A stretch of 64,000 nucleotides of DNA from Bradyrhizobium sp. sBnM-33 (lineage in GTDB: Bacteria; Pseudomonadota; Alphaproteobacteria; Rhizobiales; Xanthobacteraceae), in assembly GCF_032917945.1 (NCBI RefSeq), contig NZ_CP136624.1, positions 5,518,001-5,582,000 of the forward strand, read 5' to 3'. Under the pieces are notes generated by a model. That model did no database searches. It was given only the letters and a program-made list of their open reading frames with translations, and was not told the origin of the DNA. How positions within the stretch are numbered: the stretch's first letter is position 1; each line of letters opens with the position of its first letter. This document shows, in pieces, positions 37,826-45,340 of the stretch. Both the position numbers and the translations under genes were made by a program.

Positions 37826-38542
37826 ATGGGTAAGATATTTAAATTTTTGGCCGCTGGTTTGCTCGCCGGCATCTTTCATTCGCCGGCAAACGCAGCGCTC
37901 GTGAGCTTCACCGGCGACGGCACTTTCTCCAATATCTCTAATTGCAACAACGGTAGCCCTGGCTGCTCCATTTCCCCCGACAAGAACGTGCTCAAAATGT
38001 CGGGGTCCGCGTGGCCGACGAACCAGCCGAGCACGCTGACCATCACGGACATCGTCGGCACCAATGTCCCGACCAATCAGAACGACTTCGTCATCGGCAA
38101 AATCACCTGGGTGAATCTCGCGACCTACAACACCGATCAGAACTTCAACGTCAATTATGAGTTCAAGCTGAGCTTCACCTCGCCGAGCGTGACGTCCGAT
38201 GCACAGGTGTTCAACCTGAACATCCGGCAGACGACCAATCCGTCGGCTGACAACATCTTCAACATCGGCCAGACCGCGCTCAGCAATCTTGGTCCATTCA
38301 CGCTCAACGGCGTTACGGTTTCCGACATTCACTTCGTTGAAGTCGGTGATGGATGGTACAATGGAAGCAAGTGGATCAACCCGGAGTACGGGACGTCGAC
38401 GCTTTACATCGTGGCAGACTTTACGGCTGCCCCGCCGGTCCCGGAACCCTCGACATGGGCGATGATGATCCTAGGCTTCGCCGGCGTCGGCTTCATGGCC
38501 TATCGCCGCAAGCGCGGTGGAAACGCGCTTCCCGCGGCCTGA
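37826..38542 (+). CDS. Secreted PEP-CTERM protein
   Basis: This 238-aa protein is exported. It has an N-terminal signal peptide ([13 protein letters not shown]), a beta-rich body with a few cysteines near the N-terminus, and a C-terminal sorting signal: [19 protein letters not shown] followed by an arginine-rich tail. That signal is recognised by an exosortase, which removes it, so the protein ends up outside the cell or in the matrix. The start at 37826 gives a proper leader; ORF space upstream lacks one. A strong terminator follows at 38568. Confidence 0.85.
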   Translation: MGKIFKFLAAGLLAGIFHSPANAALVSFTGDGTFSNISNCNNGSPGCSISPDKNVLKMSGSAWPTNQPSTLTITDIVGTNVPTNQNDFVIGKITWVNLATYNTDQNFNVNYEFKLSFTSPSVTSDAQVFNLNIRQTTNPSADNIFNIGQTALSNLGPFTLNGVTVSDIHFVEVGDGWYNGSKWINPEYGTSTLYIVADFTAAPPVPEPSTWAMMILGFAGVGFMAYRRKRGGNALPAA

Positions 38543-38567
38543 TCTCACTCCCCGAAAACAACGCGAA

Positions 38568-38598
38568 AGCCGCCCGTGATCCGGGCGGCTTTTGTTTG
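38568..38598 (+). terminator. Rho-independent terminator after the PEP-CTERM gene
   Basis: AGCCGCCCG (38568-38576) pairs perfectly with CGGGCGGCT (38582-38590) around a five-base loop, followed by TTTGTTT. It lies 26 bp past the stop codon, and may also serve the convergent gene at 38616. Confidence 0.88.
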
Positions 38599-38615
38599 CC
38601 GGCAGCTCCGGCGCC

Positions 38616-39107
38616 CTACCGCGCCGCAATCGCGGCAATGAACAGCGCACAAGCCGCCGTGGATGCGACCGTCCGCACGTGGTTCCAGCGTGTCCAGTCC
38701 GTCAGGTAGCGCGCCCACAGCGAGGCGGCCTCGGGGCTTGCGGGATCAGCCGCGGCAAGCGCGTTGTTCAGCGGCACGTTGAAGACCATTGTCACGACGA
38801 ACATGCCGAGCACATAGAGCAGACCGCCGGCCAGCATCGCCATCGCGCCGGGCTCACTCCAGCGCAACAGCGCGGTCACTGCCAGCACCGCGCTTGCCGC
38901 CGTCGTTCCCAGGAAGATCGGAATGAACAGCGACTGCACGATCGTGGCGTTGATCGCATTCATTGCCGCGATACCGGAGGCCTGCCCGATCCGGCCAAGC
39001 GCCGTCATGACGAAGGTCGAAAACGCGAAGTAGAGGCCGGCGAGCAGACCGCAGCCGATGGCGCAAAACCACAGCAGCCCGGTGATCAACACCTGCAGCA
39101 TGATCAT
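38616..39107 (-). CDS. DUF1772 integral membrane protein
   Basis: This 163-aa protein has four predicted transmembrane helices and matches DUF1772 (anthrone-oxygenase-like) proteins: an early GLLAGLYFAFSTFVMTALGR and a later NVPLNNALAA. It starts in an ATGA overlap with the NmrA-like gene, forming an operon repressed by the divergent TetR. Its enzymatic role, if any, is unproven. Confidence 0.85.
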   Translation of the reverse strand: MIMLQVLITGLLWFCAIGCGLLAGLYFAFSTFVMTALGRIGQASGIAAMNAINATIVQSLFIPIFLGTTAASAVLAVTALLRWSEPGAMAMLAGGLLYVLGMFVVTMVFNVPLNNALAAADPASPEAASLWARYLTDWTRWNHVRTVASTAACALFIAAIAAR

Positions 39108-39925
39108 GCCCTCCAGACACCTGTCGCGGCGGTTCGGCGGGCATAATCGGAAAAATCCCGCGCCGGACGCCCGAGCGCCTGCTCGACACCGTGTGCGACA
39201 GCCGAATTGCGCCCGTCGAGCAGGACGGTGAACAATTCCAACATCAGTTCGATGACGTCGTCGGGCAGATGGGGCCGCATGCCGGCCGCAAAATCTTCCG
39301 CTGCGATCTGCCGGTATCGGACCGGGCGGCCGGCGGCACCGGCGATCTCGGCGACCGCTTGCGCGAACGTCAGCGCGCGCGGTCCCGTCACCTCGTAGAC
39401 CTTGCCGGCATGGCGCCGATCCGTCAGCGCCGCGACCACGACTTCGGCGATATCGTCGGCGTCGACAAACGGTTCGGGCACGTCGCCGGCCGGCAAAGCG
39501 ACTTCGCCGGCGAGCACGCCTTCAAGCAGATGACCCTCGGAAAAATTCTGATCGAACCAGCTTGCGCGCACGATGGTCCAGGGGACGCCGGATTGCTGCA
39601 GCGCCGCTTCCGCCCGCTGCGCGCCCGGTTCGCCGCGCCCCGACAGCAATACGACGCGCTCGAGCCCATTCTCGCGCGCCAGCCGGCCCACTTCCGCGAT
39701 CGCATCAGCGGCACCTTCGACCGCAAGGTCCGGCTGGTAAGTGACATAGGCCATCGCGACGCCGGCAAACGCCGCCGGCCACGTCTCGGGCCGGGTCCAG
39801 TCGAACGGGACAGGTGTCGAACGTGACGCCAGCCGCGTCGGGATGCCGCTCGCCTTTAGCAGCGCATCGATTCGCGCGCCGGTCTTGCCCGCGCCGCCGA
39901 CGATCAGGATCGGGAGTTCTGACAT
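39104..39925 (-). CDS. NmrA-like NAD(P)-binding protein
   Basis: This 273-aa atypical short-chain dehydrogenase has an N-terminal dinucleotide motif ILIVGGAGKTGARIDALL and a central RASWFDQNFSEG, resembling NmrA/quinone-reductase (QorB-like) proteins that use NAD(P)H or sense redox state. A strong AAGGAGG precedes the ATG at 39925. The frame extends upstream to 39973 but over the operator. Operon with the DUF1772 gene. Confidence 0.87.
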   Translation of the reverse strand: MSELPILIVGGAGKTGARIDALLKASGIPTRLASRSTPVPFDWTRPETWPAAFAGVAMAYVTYQPDLAVEGAADAIAEVGRLARENGLERVVLLSGRGEPGAQRAEAALQQSGVPWTIVRASWFDQNFSEGHLLEGVLAGEVALPAGDVPEPFVDADDIAEVVVAALTDRRHAGKVYEVTGPRALTFAQAVAEIAGAAGRPVRYRQIAAEDFAAGMRPHLPDDVIELMLELFTVLLDGRNSAVAHGVEQALGRPARDFSDYARRTAATGVWRA

Positions 39926-39947
39926 GGCTTCCTCCTTTCTGAATGCA

Positions 39948-39992
39948 ATACGAGAATATCTCGCATTTGCCAAATCCGATAAACTCTCGTAT
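39948..39992. promoter_or_regulatory. Twin palindromic operators between nmrA-like and tetR genes
   Basis: Site 1 (39948-39966) is ATACGAGA-ATA-TCTCGCAT, a palindrome with one mismatch. Site 2 (39974-39992) is ATCCGATA-AAC-TCTCGTAT, a weaker copy of the same pattern. They are 26 bp apart in the divergent promoter region, the expected layout for TetR control of both directions. Confidence 0.7.
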
Positions 39993-40027
39993 TGGTAACG
40001 TCAAGTCGCTTTTACGTGAGAGGACCG

Positions 40028-40681
40028 ATGGCAAGGCGAAAAGCCGGACAGAACGTGGCCGCAACGGCTGCGCCCGTGTTCGCGCGACTGGTTCCGACCC
40101 AGCAGCGCAGCCGCGAGCGGTTCGAGAAAATCCTGCAATGCGCGGCAGAGCTGATGGCCGAGAAAGGTAGCGAAGCCTTCCGCATGAGTGACGTCGTCGA
40201 ACGCAGCGGCGTGCCGTTCGGCTCGCTCTATCAATACTTCCCGGACAAGACCGCGATCATCGGCACGCTCGCGGAACGCTACAACGAGATCGGCCGAGAT
40301 TGCGTCCGGCGCGATCTCGCCGTGGTCAAGACTACCCGCGATCTGCACCCGGCCCTGTGCCGCATTACCGACAGCTACTATCAGATGTTCATGGAAGTGC
40401 CGCTCATGCGCGACATCTGGCAAGCGACGCAGGCTGACCGGGCGCTGCAAAAGCTTGACGAGGAGGACGGCGCCTATCTCGCCGGGCTGCTCGGCGACAC
40501 CCTGCGGCGGATCGCACCCGATGCGCCCGCAACTGCGCTGGCCTCGTTTTCTCGGCTGATGATGACGCTGATTGCGGCGACCGTCCGCCATGCCATCACG
40601 CAGGACACAAAGGAGGCTGCCCGCATCCTTACCTTGTTCAAGCGGATGCTGCCGAAGAATCTGGCGGCGCTGGAGATGTGA
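40028..40681 (+). CDS. TetR-family repressor of the divergent nmrA-like operon
   Basis: This is a 217-aa regulator. The helix-turn-helix is MSDVVERSGVPFGSLYQYFP near residue 50, followed by the usual all-helical ligand domain. GAGAGGA lies before the ATG at 40028. It is divergent from nmrA-like/DUF1772 genes with two palindromes in between, a classic auto-regulated layout; an electrophile or quinone inducer is plausible but unproven. Confidence 0.9.
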   Translation: MARRKAGQNVAATAAPVFARLVPTQQRSRERFEKILQCAAELMAEKGSEAFRMSDVVERSGVPFGSLYQYFPDKTAIIGTLAERYNEIGRDCVRRDLAVVKTTRDLHPALCRITDSYYQMFMEVPLMRDIWQATQADRALQKLDEEDGAYLAGLLGDTLRRIAPDAPATALASFSRLMMTLIAATVRHAITQDTKEAARILTLFKRMLPKNLAALEM

Positions 40682-40709
40682 GAACGTCGGCGGATGCCGT
40701 GCCCCGCCC

Positions 40710-40967
40710 CTACCGCTCGAACACCGCAGCACAAGCGGCTCTCAGGCTCGCCTTCTGCCGGCGCAGGCATGCGGTGATCGCACGCGCGTTCGGGATCTCG
40801 CCGGCACAGAGCCGGTAGACGTCGGGCGTGCAGGCCCTGCGCTGTTCGGGTGTGCCTTGTTGGGCATGGGCCGGGCCGCTCGCCATCAGCGTGAGCAGGA
40901 AACCGAGCGTCGAAGCCCGGCGAGAACGACAGAGAAGAGCCGCACTTCGCGCAAACCTTGCCTTCAT
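40710..40967 (-). CDS. Small secreted cysteine-containing protein
   Basis: An 85-aa exported protein: signal peptide with cleavage near GPAHAQQG, then a short mature part with four cysteines (ACTPDVYRLCAGEI, ACLRRQKASLRAACAAVF). This spacing recurs in small periplasmic proteins of unknown function in Bradyrhizobium. It is the last gene before the presumed island boundary. Confidence 0.65.
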   Translation of the reverse strand: MKARFARSAALLCRSRRASTLGFLLTLMASGPAHAQQGTPEQRRACTPDVYRLCAGEIPNARAITACLRRQKASLRAACAAVFER

Positions 40968-41057
40968 GATTGCGTCTCCCGGACCATGCCCGCCTTGACA
41001 AGGCAGGCGCTATCCAGCCGAATACGCGAACTGATTTTTGCAAAATGTGATTTTTCT

Positions 41058-41076
41058 CACACGCGCCGCGCGTGTG
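41058..41076. other. Short perfect hairpin
   Basis: CACACGCG and CGCGTGTG pair with a three-base loop, 90 bp upstream of the small protein gene start at 41219. It could be a regulator site or terminator for the leftward side; nothing else supports a function. Confidence 0.35.
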
Positions 41077-41218
41077 CGGGCCTAGCGTTCGCACAGTAAA
41101 CTCAACACTTTAGTAACCAGCTTTGCCGCGGGCGCCGAATCGATAAAAATCGAACGATCCGCTCAATCTGAGAACAAAATACTTTTGAGATCATCGCCTC
41201 TGGAACCCGGAGAGCGCG

Positions 41219-41398
41219 ATGAGCGAAGTTGAATACGATTTGCTGCTGGAAGCCGTGCAGACGGCCGTTGCGCCAGTCCCGGAGGATGATTTCGTGGTCC
41301 AGACCCAGCGCTTTTATCCGTCGCCACGCGCCGCTAACGACAATGGAGCCTCTTGGCCGCTGGTTCCGTTCCCTGAGGGCTGGTACGCCGCTTGCTGA
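41219..41398 (+). CDS. Small hypothetical protein (59 aa)
   Basis: An ATG preceded by GGAGAG starts a 59-residue frame: MSEVEYDLLLEAVQTAVAPV, then an aromatic-rich C-terminal part ending PFPEGWYAAC. It has no transmembrane segment. I do not recognise it. It ends 60 bp before the tRNA-Cys scar, so it is either the last chromosomal gene or the first island gene. Confidence 0.5.
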   Translation: MSEVEYDLLLEAVQTAVAPVPEDDFVVQTQRFYPSPRAANDNGASWPLVPFPEGWYAAC

Positions 41399-41457
41399 CC
41401 CGAAGCCGTTTGCCGCGGCCTCTCCTATAATCAGGTCTAAGCCATTGATTATATGGA

Positions 41458-41501
41458 TGGAGGCCACGACCAGAATTGAACTGGTGTACACGGTTTTGCA
41501 G
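41458..41501 (-). repeat. Attachment-site scar: 3' half of tRNA-Cys
   Basis: Read on the minus strand, the 44 bases begin with CTGCAAA (the anticodon loop with GCA) and then contain a T-arm ACCAG-TTCAATT-CTGGT and the acceptor half CGTGGCC followed by T and CCA. This matches the 3' half of tRNA-Cys, including the four-base variable loop and U73. The 5' half is absent. Such duplicates mark the far end of elements integrated into a tRNA 3' end; the orientation places the element to the right. Confidence 0.8.
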
Positions 41502-41659
41502 CTCGCTAATTCGTGTGCCGGCAAGTGCCGCGCGGTGCCGAATTAACCGTTTCCATTGCTCTTTTGGCCGCGCTTTTGCCTCCCGGTGCTGACTGGTCCC
41601 GCCGCGTGCTGCCTAGTTGGGTAGCAAAAGCGGTAGCAGTCGAACCGCGGGGGGTCGAA

Positions 41660-41764
41660 ATGCATACAGCTTTCATTTTGGTCGGAATTTGCATTGCGCT
41701 GTACGTCGCCATTCGGTTGACGCTTCGATACTACTTTCCGGCGTGGCCTTTGAATACGAGGTGA
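41660..41764 (+). CDS. Single-pass membrane micropeptide (34 aa)
   Basis: The frame starts with MHTAFILVGICIALYVAIRL and is one transmembrane helix with a basic, aromatic end. GGGGG lies upstream of the ATG. Its last eight codons run in another frame through the truncated end of the gene seen intact at 57585, so the natural C-terminus has probably been replaced. Confidence 0.45.
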   Translation: MHTAFILVGICIALYVAIRLTLRYYFPAWPLNTR

Positions 41765-42069
41765 TCGGCCCAGAATAAAAATGGCCCCAGCGCGCGGCGG
41801 TGCGCCGAGGCCATCTAAAGTATTCCCATTTCAGAATGCCAGACGGAGTAGTGGGTACCCATCTGGCGTCCTGATAGAAGCGGGAAAAGGTGGCAACGTC
41901 TGCCCAACAGTGAACATAGCGCGGAAAGCCCGCCAGCCCTGTGTCGGCCCGTCCTTGGGAACCTCCAACCTTGCTGAGAGTCGATTCCATCGCTCCCGGC
42001 GGATCGTGGAGCCAAGCCGGGAGAAAGTGCGGCCCCAGCTTGCGCTGGAAACCTAGCTGGGGCCGTTTT
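41741..42069 (+). repeat. Duplicated small-gene module, copy 1 (truncated)
   Basis: This region matches 57717-58035 over about 320 bases with scattered changes. It starts inside the last codons of the 50-aa gene (FEYEVIG then a stop) and continues through a hairpin, a conserved non-coding stretch and a terminal hairpin: CGGCCCCAGCT (42030-42040) with AGCTGGGGCCG (42055-42065), followed by TTTT. The copy lacks the 5' part of the gene. Confidence 0.8.
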
Positions 42070-42179
42070 GCAAGCGGCCCGCCCAGCGTGAACCGGCGGC
42101 AGCTTGCATCCGAGCAGAGCAAGGAACGATAATCACGGCGCCAGTTTTACCCGTGCACTCAAGACAACGAGGAGCCGCC

Positions 42180-42422
42180 ATGATGATCCGCTTTGCTTGC
42201 GTAGGGGCCTTCTTTGTAGCTTTTGCTCTTGCCGAACCAGCTTTGGCCGGGGGCGGATGTGGAGTCGGGTGCAGCAGCACGTCTGAAGGGGCTTGCGTCC
42301 GTGATGGATGGCAGCAAGGTTTGCCCGTTCGGAACGTGTGCCCGGCCACATCCCAGCCATCTCCGCCTTGCGGCCCATATCACCGATGGAGTCGGCAATC
42401 CATGTCGTGCGTTGTGCGTTGA
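42180..42422 (+). CDS. Small secreted cysteine-rich protein
   Basis: An 80-aa product with GAGGAG upstream of ATG 42180. The signal peptide ends at ALAEPALAG. The mature part has GGCGVGCSSTSEGACVRDGW and PATSQPSPPCGP, with six cysteines likely paired in the periplasm. Relatives I recall end soon after a WR-aromatic motif; here the end differs (RQSMSCVVR), so the 3' end may be altered. Confidence 0.6.
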   Translation: MMIRFACVGAFFVAFALAEPALAGGGCGVGCSSTSEGACVRDGWQQGLPVRNVCPATSQPSPPCGPYHRWSRQSMSCVVR

Positions 42423-42615
42423 ATCGATCGGTTAGCGGCCCGGCAATACGCAACGCGGCCGCCAGTCACTGGAGATTGCCCCAGCCGGGGGCGTGAGGAG
42501 GGATGCAGCCGGGGCGAGCAGAGACTAGGCCCACGTCCGGCTCCTCGTCTGTCCGGGCCGCTGACAAGGGGTAGGCCCGCCAGCGTGAACGCCGGATGAC
42601 TGCGCCGATCAACCT

Positions 42616-42756
42616 ACCCTGAGGTTTTCGGCGGATTCCTTTTGCTAAGACTTCGTAGCTCACTTTTGCGCCCTCATTCAGACTGGTCAAACCTGCTCTC
42701 TCGACGGCCGAGATATGGACGAACTCGTCCTTGCCGCCATTACTCTGCTTTTCCAA
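42616..42756 (-). pseudogene. Cold-shock protein gene fragment
   Basis: The frame reads GGKDEFVHISAVERAGLTSL then NEGAKVSYEV, the second half of a CspA-type cold-shock domain with its RNP2-like motif (FVHIS). After that a one-base shift restores KESAENLRVG, the normal end. The 5' half is missing and replaced at about 42745 by other DNA. Confidence 0.75.
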
Positions 42757-42974
42757 ACGCCCCTAAGAAGATGACGTACGTCGATCTCCATGAACTGATC
42801 GAAAGCGTTCGTCGTTGGCGCAACCGCATCGCGCATCATCGGGCAATTTTTGATAAGGGCCCGAATCGAAAGCTTCAAGATGCAATCAATTTGATTGGCT
42901 GGGTTTGCGGCGACACAAAGAATTGGGTTTCCTCAGTATCCAAGGTTACAGACGCAATAAAACTTAGGCCGTAA
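42757..42974 (+). pseudogene. C-terminal fragment of an Abi-like protein
   Basis: About 70 residues remain: FPNAPKKMTYVDLHELIESV, RRWRNRIAHHRAIFD and later NLIGWVCGDTKNWVSSVS. The RNxxAHH segment and the IGW..D..WV motif are typical of Abi (abortive-infection, AbiD/AbiF-like) proteins, phage-defence or toxin-like RNases. The N-terminus is gone; the upstream DNA is the antisense of the cold-shock fragment. Confidence 0.55.
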
Positions 42975-42983
42975 TGCCGCGAC

Positions 42984-43157
42984 TCAGGCAATCCCAAGCG
43001 GCCGATAGCGCAGCGGTCGATTGAAGTCGGACGCGTCGCTTTCCTTACGACTGTAGGGCTTGCCAATGGGCTTGCCGCTCTCGTCGTGCATCGTCAGAAC
43101 GTCATCCGTCACCGAATAGAATCCCGGCTCTCCGGCGCCTGGATAGTCGGGTAGCCT
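42984..43157 (-). pseudogene. 5'-truncated hypothetical gene
   Basis: An open frame without a start codon encodes GAGEPGFYSVTDDVLTMHDE followed by SGKPIGKPYSRKESDASDFN and a short end. It looks like real coding sequence (a small orphan protein with a TMHDE.GKP motif), but a stop precedes it at 43158 and no start is available. Confidence 0.45.
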
Positions 43158-43247
43158 CTAGCTTCGCCGCCATTCAGGACAGCGAGCCGGGCAAGTATTC
43201 TGCTGGAAGGCTTGCCCGGCTCAGCTAGCCCTAGGTGGTGTGGACAC

Positions 43248-43601
43248 TTACCGCATCCATAAGATGATGGCTGCGAGAGTGACGACGGCACGGTAGTTTC
43301 GGGCAGTCTTTTCGAAGCGGGTTGCGACGCGGCGGAATTGCTTGAGTTTTGAGAAGCAGCATTCCACGAGATGGCGCTGGGCATAGAGATGCTTGTCGAG
43401 CGGATATTTGAGCGCGCGTGACGGATTGTTAGGGATGACGGCGAGCGCGCCTTTGGCAGCGATGGCCTGGCGCAAGTGATCGGCGTCATAGGCCGTATCG
43501 GCCATGACGACTTCGGCGGCCAATCCCTCGATCAATGCGGCGGCTTGCGGTGCATCGCCCTTCTGACCTGCGGTAAGGATGAACCGCACGGGACATCCCA
43601 A
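43248..43601 (-). CDS. IS5-family transposase, downstream frame
   Basis: This is the catalytic C-terminal part of the transposase, with VVMADTAYDADHLRQAI (second DDE aspartate region) and LVECCFSKLKQFRRVATRFE holding the E of the DDE triad in the family's Y-(2)R-(3)E-(6)K-like layout. It is reached from the upstream frame by a -1 shift at the A6 run at 43676-43681; translated this way it continues ...LGRSRGGLSTKIHLAVRG before the first listed codon. Confidence 0.85.
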   Translation of the reverse strand: MGCPVRFILTAGQKGDAPQAAALIEGLAAEVVMADTAYDADHLRQAIAAKGALAVIPNNPSRALKYPLDKHLYAQRHLVECCFSKLKQFRRVATRFEKTARNYRAVVTLAAIILWMR

Positions 43602-43630
43602 GCCTCGAACGGCCAGATGTATCTTGGTGC

Positions 43631-44011
43631 TCAGGCCACCGCGCGAGCGGCCGAGCGCCTGATCTTCAGACCCCCTTTTTTGGCCCCGGCAGCGTGCTGG
43701 TGGGCTCGGACGATGGTGGAGTCGACGATCAGATATTCGAAATCCGGATCATCGGACATCGCCTCAAAGATGCGCCACCAAACACCCTTGACGCTCCATC
43801 TACTGAAGCGACGGAATACACTGTTCCATTCCCCGAACGCTTCCGGAAGATCACGCCAGGGAGAGCCCGTACGCACGATCCACAGCACACCTTCCACAAA
43901 CATCCGATTGTCGCGGCCCGTCGAACCCTTCTGGTCAGGTCGGCCGATGATCAGCGGCGCCATCCGCTCCCACGCCGCGTCGCTCAAAACCAACCGGTCC
44001 ATCACACCCAA
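43631..44011 (-). CDS. IS5-family transposase, upstream frame
   Basis: The N-terminal 126-aa frame starts MGVMDRLVLSDAAWERMAPL and contains the first catalytic aspartate in YLIVDSTIVRAHQHAAG. It ends shortly after AAGAKKGGLK, where AAAAAAGGGGG (on the minus strand) provides a -1 slippery site. The complete transposase is the fused product. Confidence 0.87.
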   Translation of the reverse strand: MGVMDRLVLSDAAWERMAPLIIGRPDQKGSTGRDNRMFVEGVLWIVRTGSPWRDLPEAFGEWNSVFRRFSRWSVKGVWWRIFEAMSDDPDFEYLIVDSTIVRAHQHAAGAKKGGLKIRRSAARAVA

Positions 44012-44080
44012 GGCTGCCTCCCCAAAAGCAGCCTTGAATCTGATTTGCTCCTAAAAAGGAATCCTTAGAGTCCACACCAC

Positions 44081-45046
44081 CTAGCTGTTTAGTCCCGGCA
44101 TTTTCTGGAGCGGATTAAGTTTGAATCGTTCTGGCTGGGAAGTCCAGCATTTGCAGATGTATTCGTAGGGCGTGAGACCCTTCAGGGTCTTCAGCCGCCG
44201 AGCGCAGTTGTAGGCGTTAATGAAGTCGGCAAGGTGTGCTTCGAGCTGATCGTGTCGATCGTAATGGTAGCGTTGGACGGTCGCTTCCTTGATCGTGCGG
44301 TTCATGCGCTCGACCTGGCCATTGGTCCAGGGATGCTTGATCTTGGTTAGCCGATGTTCGATGCCATTCTCTTGGCAGCGCATATCGAACATATGTGTCA
44401 CGTATCTTGCCGTCGGGCCGTCTGCGTAGCGCGGCGGGAAAGTGAACTGGATCCCATTGTCGGTGAGAACCGTGTGGATCTTGTAGGGGACAGCCGCAAT
44501 CAGAGCTTCGAGGAAGGCCGCGGCGGAGGTCCTTCCCGTCTTCCTGACCAGTTGCACGAAGGCGAACTTGCTGGTGCGATCGATGGCGACGTAGAGGTAG
44601 AGCTTGCCTTCAGCGGTCTGGAGCTCAGCAATGTCGATGTGGAAATAACCGATCGGGTAAGCCTTGAACTTTTTCTTCGGAGGCTTGCTGCCTTCGACCT
44701 CCGGCAATCGGCTGATGCCGTGGCGCTGGAGACAGCGATGCAGGGATGATCGCGTCAGATGCGGGATGGTCGGCTGGAGCGCATAGAGGCAATCATCGAG
44801 CGGCAATAGCGTATGCCGCCGGAAAGCGACGATGATCGCCTCCTCCTCGATGGAAAGCACGGTCGATTTGGCTTCCTTCGGGCCTGTCGGGAGATCGGCG
44901 ACAGTCTCGCGCTCCTTCCACTTCGCGACGGTCTTCTGGTTGATCCCGTAGCGCTTGGCGAGCGCCCTCAGGCTCTCTTGACTATTCTGTATTGCTCGAC
45001 GGACTGCCTCCGTCGTGGTGGCGCAGCCGTGTAAAACTTGTCCCAT
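44081..45046 (-). CDS. IS481-family transposase
   Basis: This is an intact 321-aa DDE transposase. An N-terminal helix-turn-helix (LRALAKRYGINQKTVAKW) is followed by the rve core: HIDIAELQTAEGKLYLYVAI (first D), TDNGIQFTFPPRYADG (second D) and HPWTNGQVERMNRTIKEATV (E). The stop codon TAG is not inside the element but is supplied by the flanking CCTAGC duplication, just beyond the terminal repeat. Confidence 0.93.
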   Translation of the reverse strand: MGQVLHGCATTTEAVRRAIQNSQESLRALAKRYGINQKTVAKWKERETVADLPTGPKEAKSTVLSIEEEAIIVAFRRHTLLPLDDCLYALQPTIPHLTRSSLHRCLQRHGISRLPEVEGSKPPKKKFKAYPIGYFHIDIAELQTAEGKLYLYVAIDRTSKFAFVQLVRKTGRTSAAAFLEALIAAVPYKIHTVLTDNGIQFTFPPRYADGPTARYVTHMFDMRCQENGIEHRLTKIKHPWTNGQVERMNRTIKEATVQRYHYDRHDQLEAHLADFINAYNCARRLKTLKGLTPYEYICKCWTSQPERFKLNPLQKMPGLNS

Positions 45047-45102
45047 AGCGCATCCTTCGAATCGTGCGATAAGAATGCACCATCAAAGCTCGGGACTAAA
45101 CA
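44086..45102. mobile_element. IS481-family insertion sequence
   Basis: The 1017-bp element has perfect 12-bp terminal repeats TGTTTAGTCCCG (44086-44097) and CGGGACTAAACA (45091-45102). The six bases CCTAGC flank it on both sides (44080-44085 and 45103-45108) as a target duplication. It abuts the IS5-type element. Both used the same CTAG site, so the order of insertion cannot be told from the sequence. Confidence 0.9.
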
Positions 45103-45103
45103 C

Positions 45104-45286
45104 CTAGCCCTCTTCCCGCGCAGCTCTCGCTACCGCCTTCGCCATCTCCAGCGCAGTTTCTCGGTCCAACGTTTCCGGCCTGAGCCGCCGGGAAGGAAGG
45201 TCGTCGAAATAAAAGAACTGGCTGGGCCGATCGTCCCGGAATCGAGGCCTCGTGTTAGCTTGCGGACGGCCACGACGTCGAGCTAT
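45104..45286 (-). pseudogene. Small Arg-rich gene that appears to have lost its start codon
   Basis: The open frame encodes ARRRGRPQANTRPRFRDDRP, then SQFFYFDDLPSRRLRPETLD and ALEMAKAVARAAREEG. The position where MARRRGRP would begin reads ATA instead of ATG, and no other start lies upstream before a stop. Its own stop codon falls inside the IS481 target duplication, so the element landed exactly at the gene's end. Confidence 0.4.
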
Positions 45287-45340
45287 GGCAACTGGATCGG
45301 CAGATGGGGACGGTCAAGGCACAGGGCGAGCGCGATAGCC

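Larger units (their letters stand above)
43231..44084. mobile_element. IS5-family (IS427-like) insertion sequence
   Basis: The element is bounded by inverted repeats GTGGTGTGGAC (43235-43245) and GTCCACACCAC (44070-44080), with CTAG at both outer ends (43231-43234, 44081-44084) as the likely target duplication. It carries two overlapping transposase frames read leftward. Length, termini and frameshift organisation fit the IS427 group. Confidence 0.88.

Noticed and set aside
41673-42122. Minus-strand 149-aa frame across module copy 1
   Set aside because: Frame similarity to 57599-57868 reflects the DNA repeat, and the frame is broken differently in each copy.
42642-42756. Apparent N-terminal part of the Abi-like protein (WSNLLSRR...)
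   Set aside because: These codons are simply the antisense of the cold-shock fragment (HISAVERAGLTS), so the real Abi similarity starts only at about 42757.
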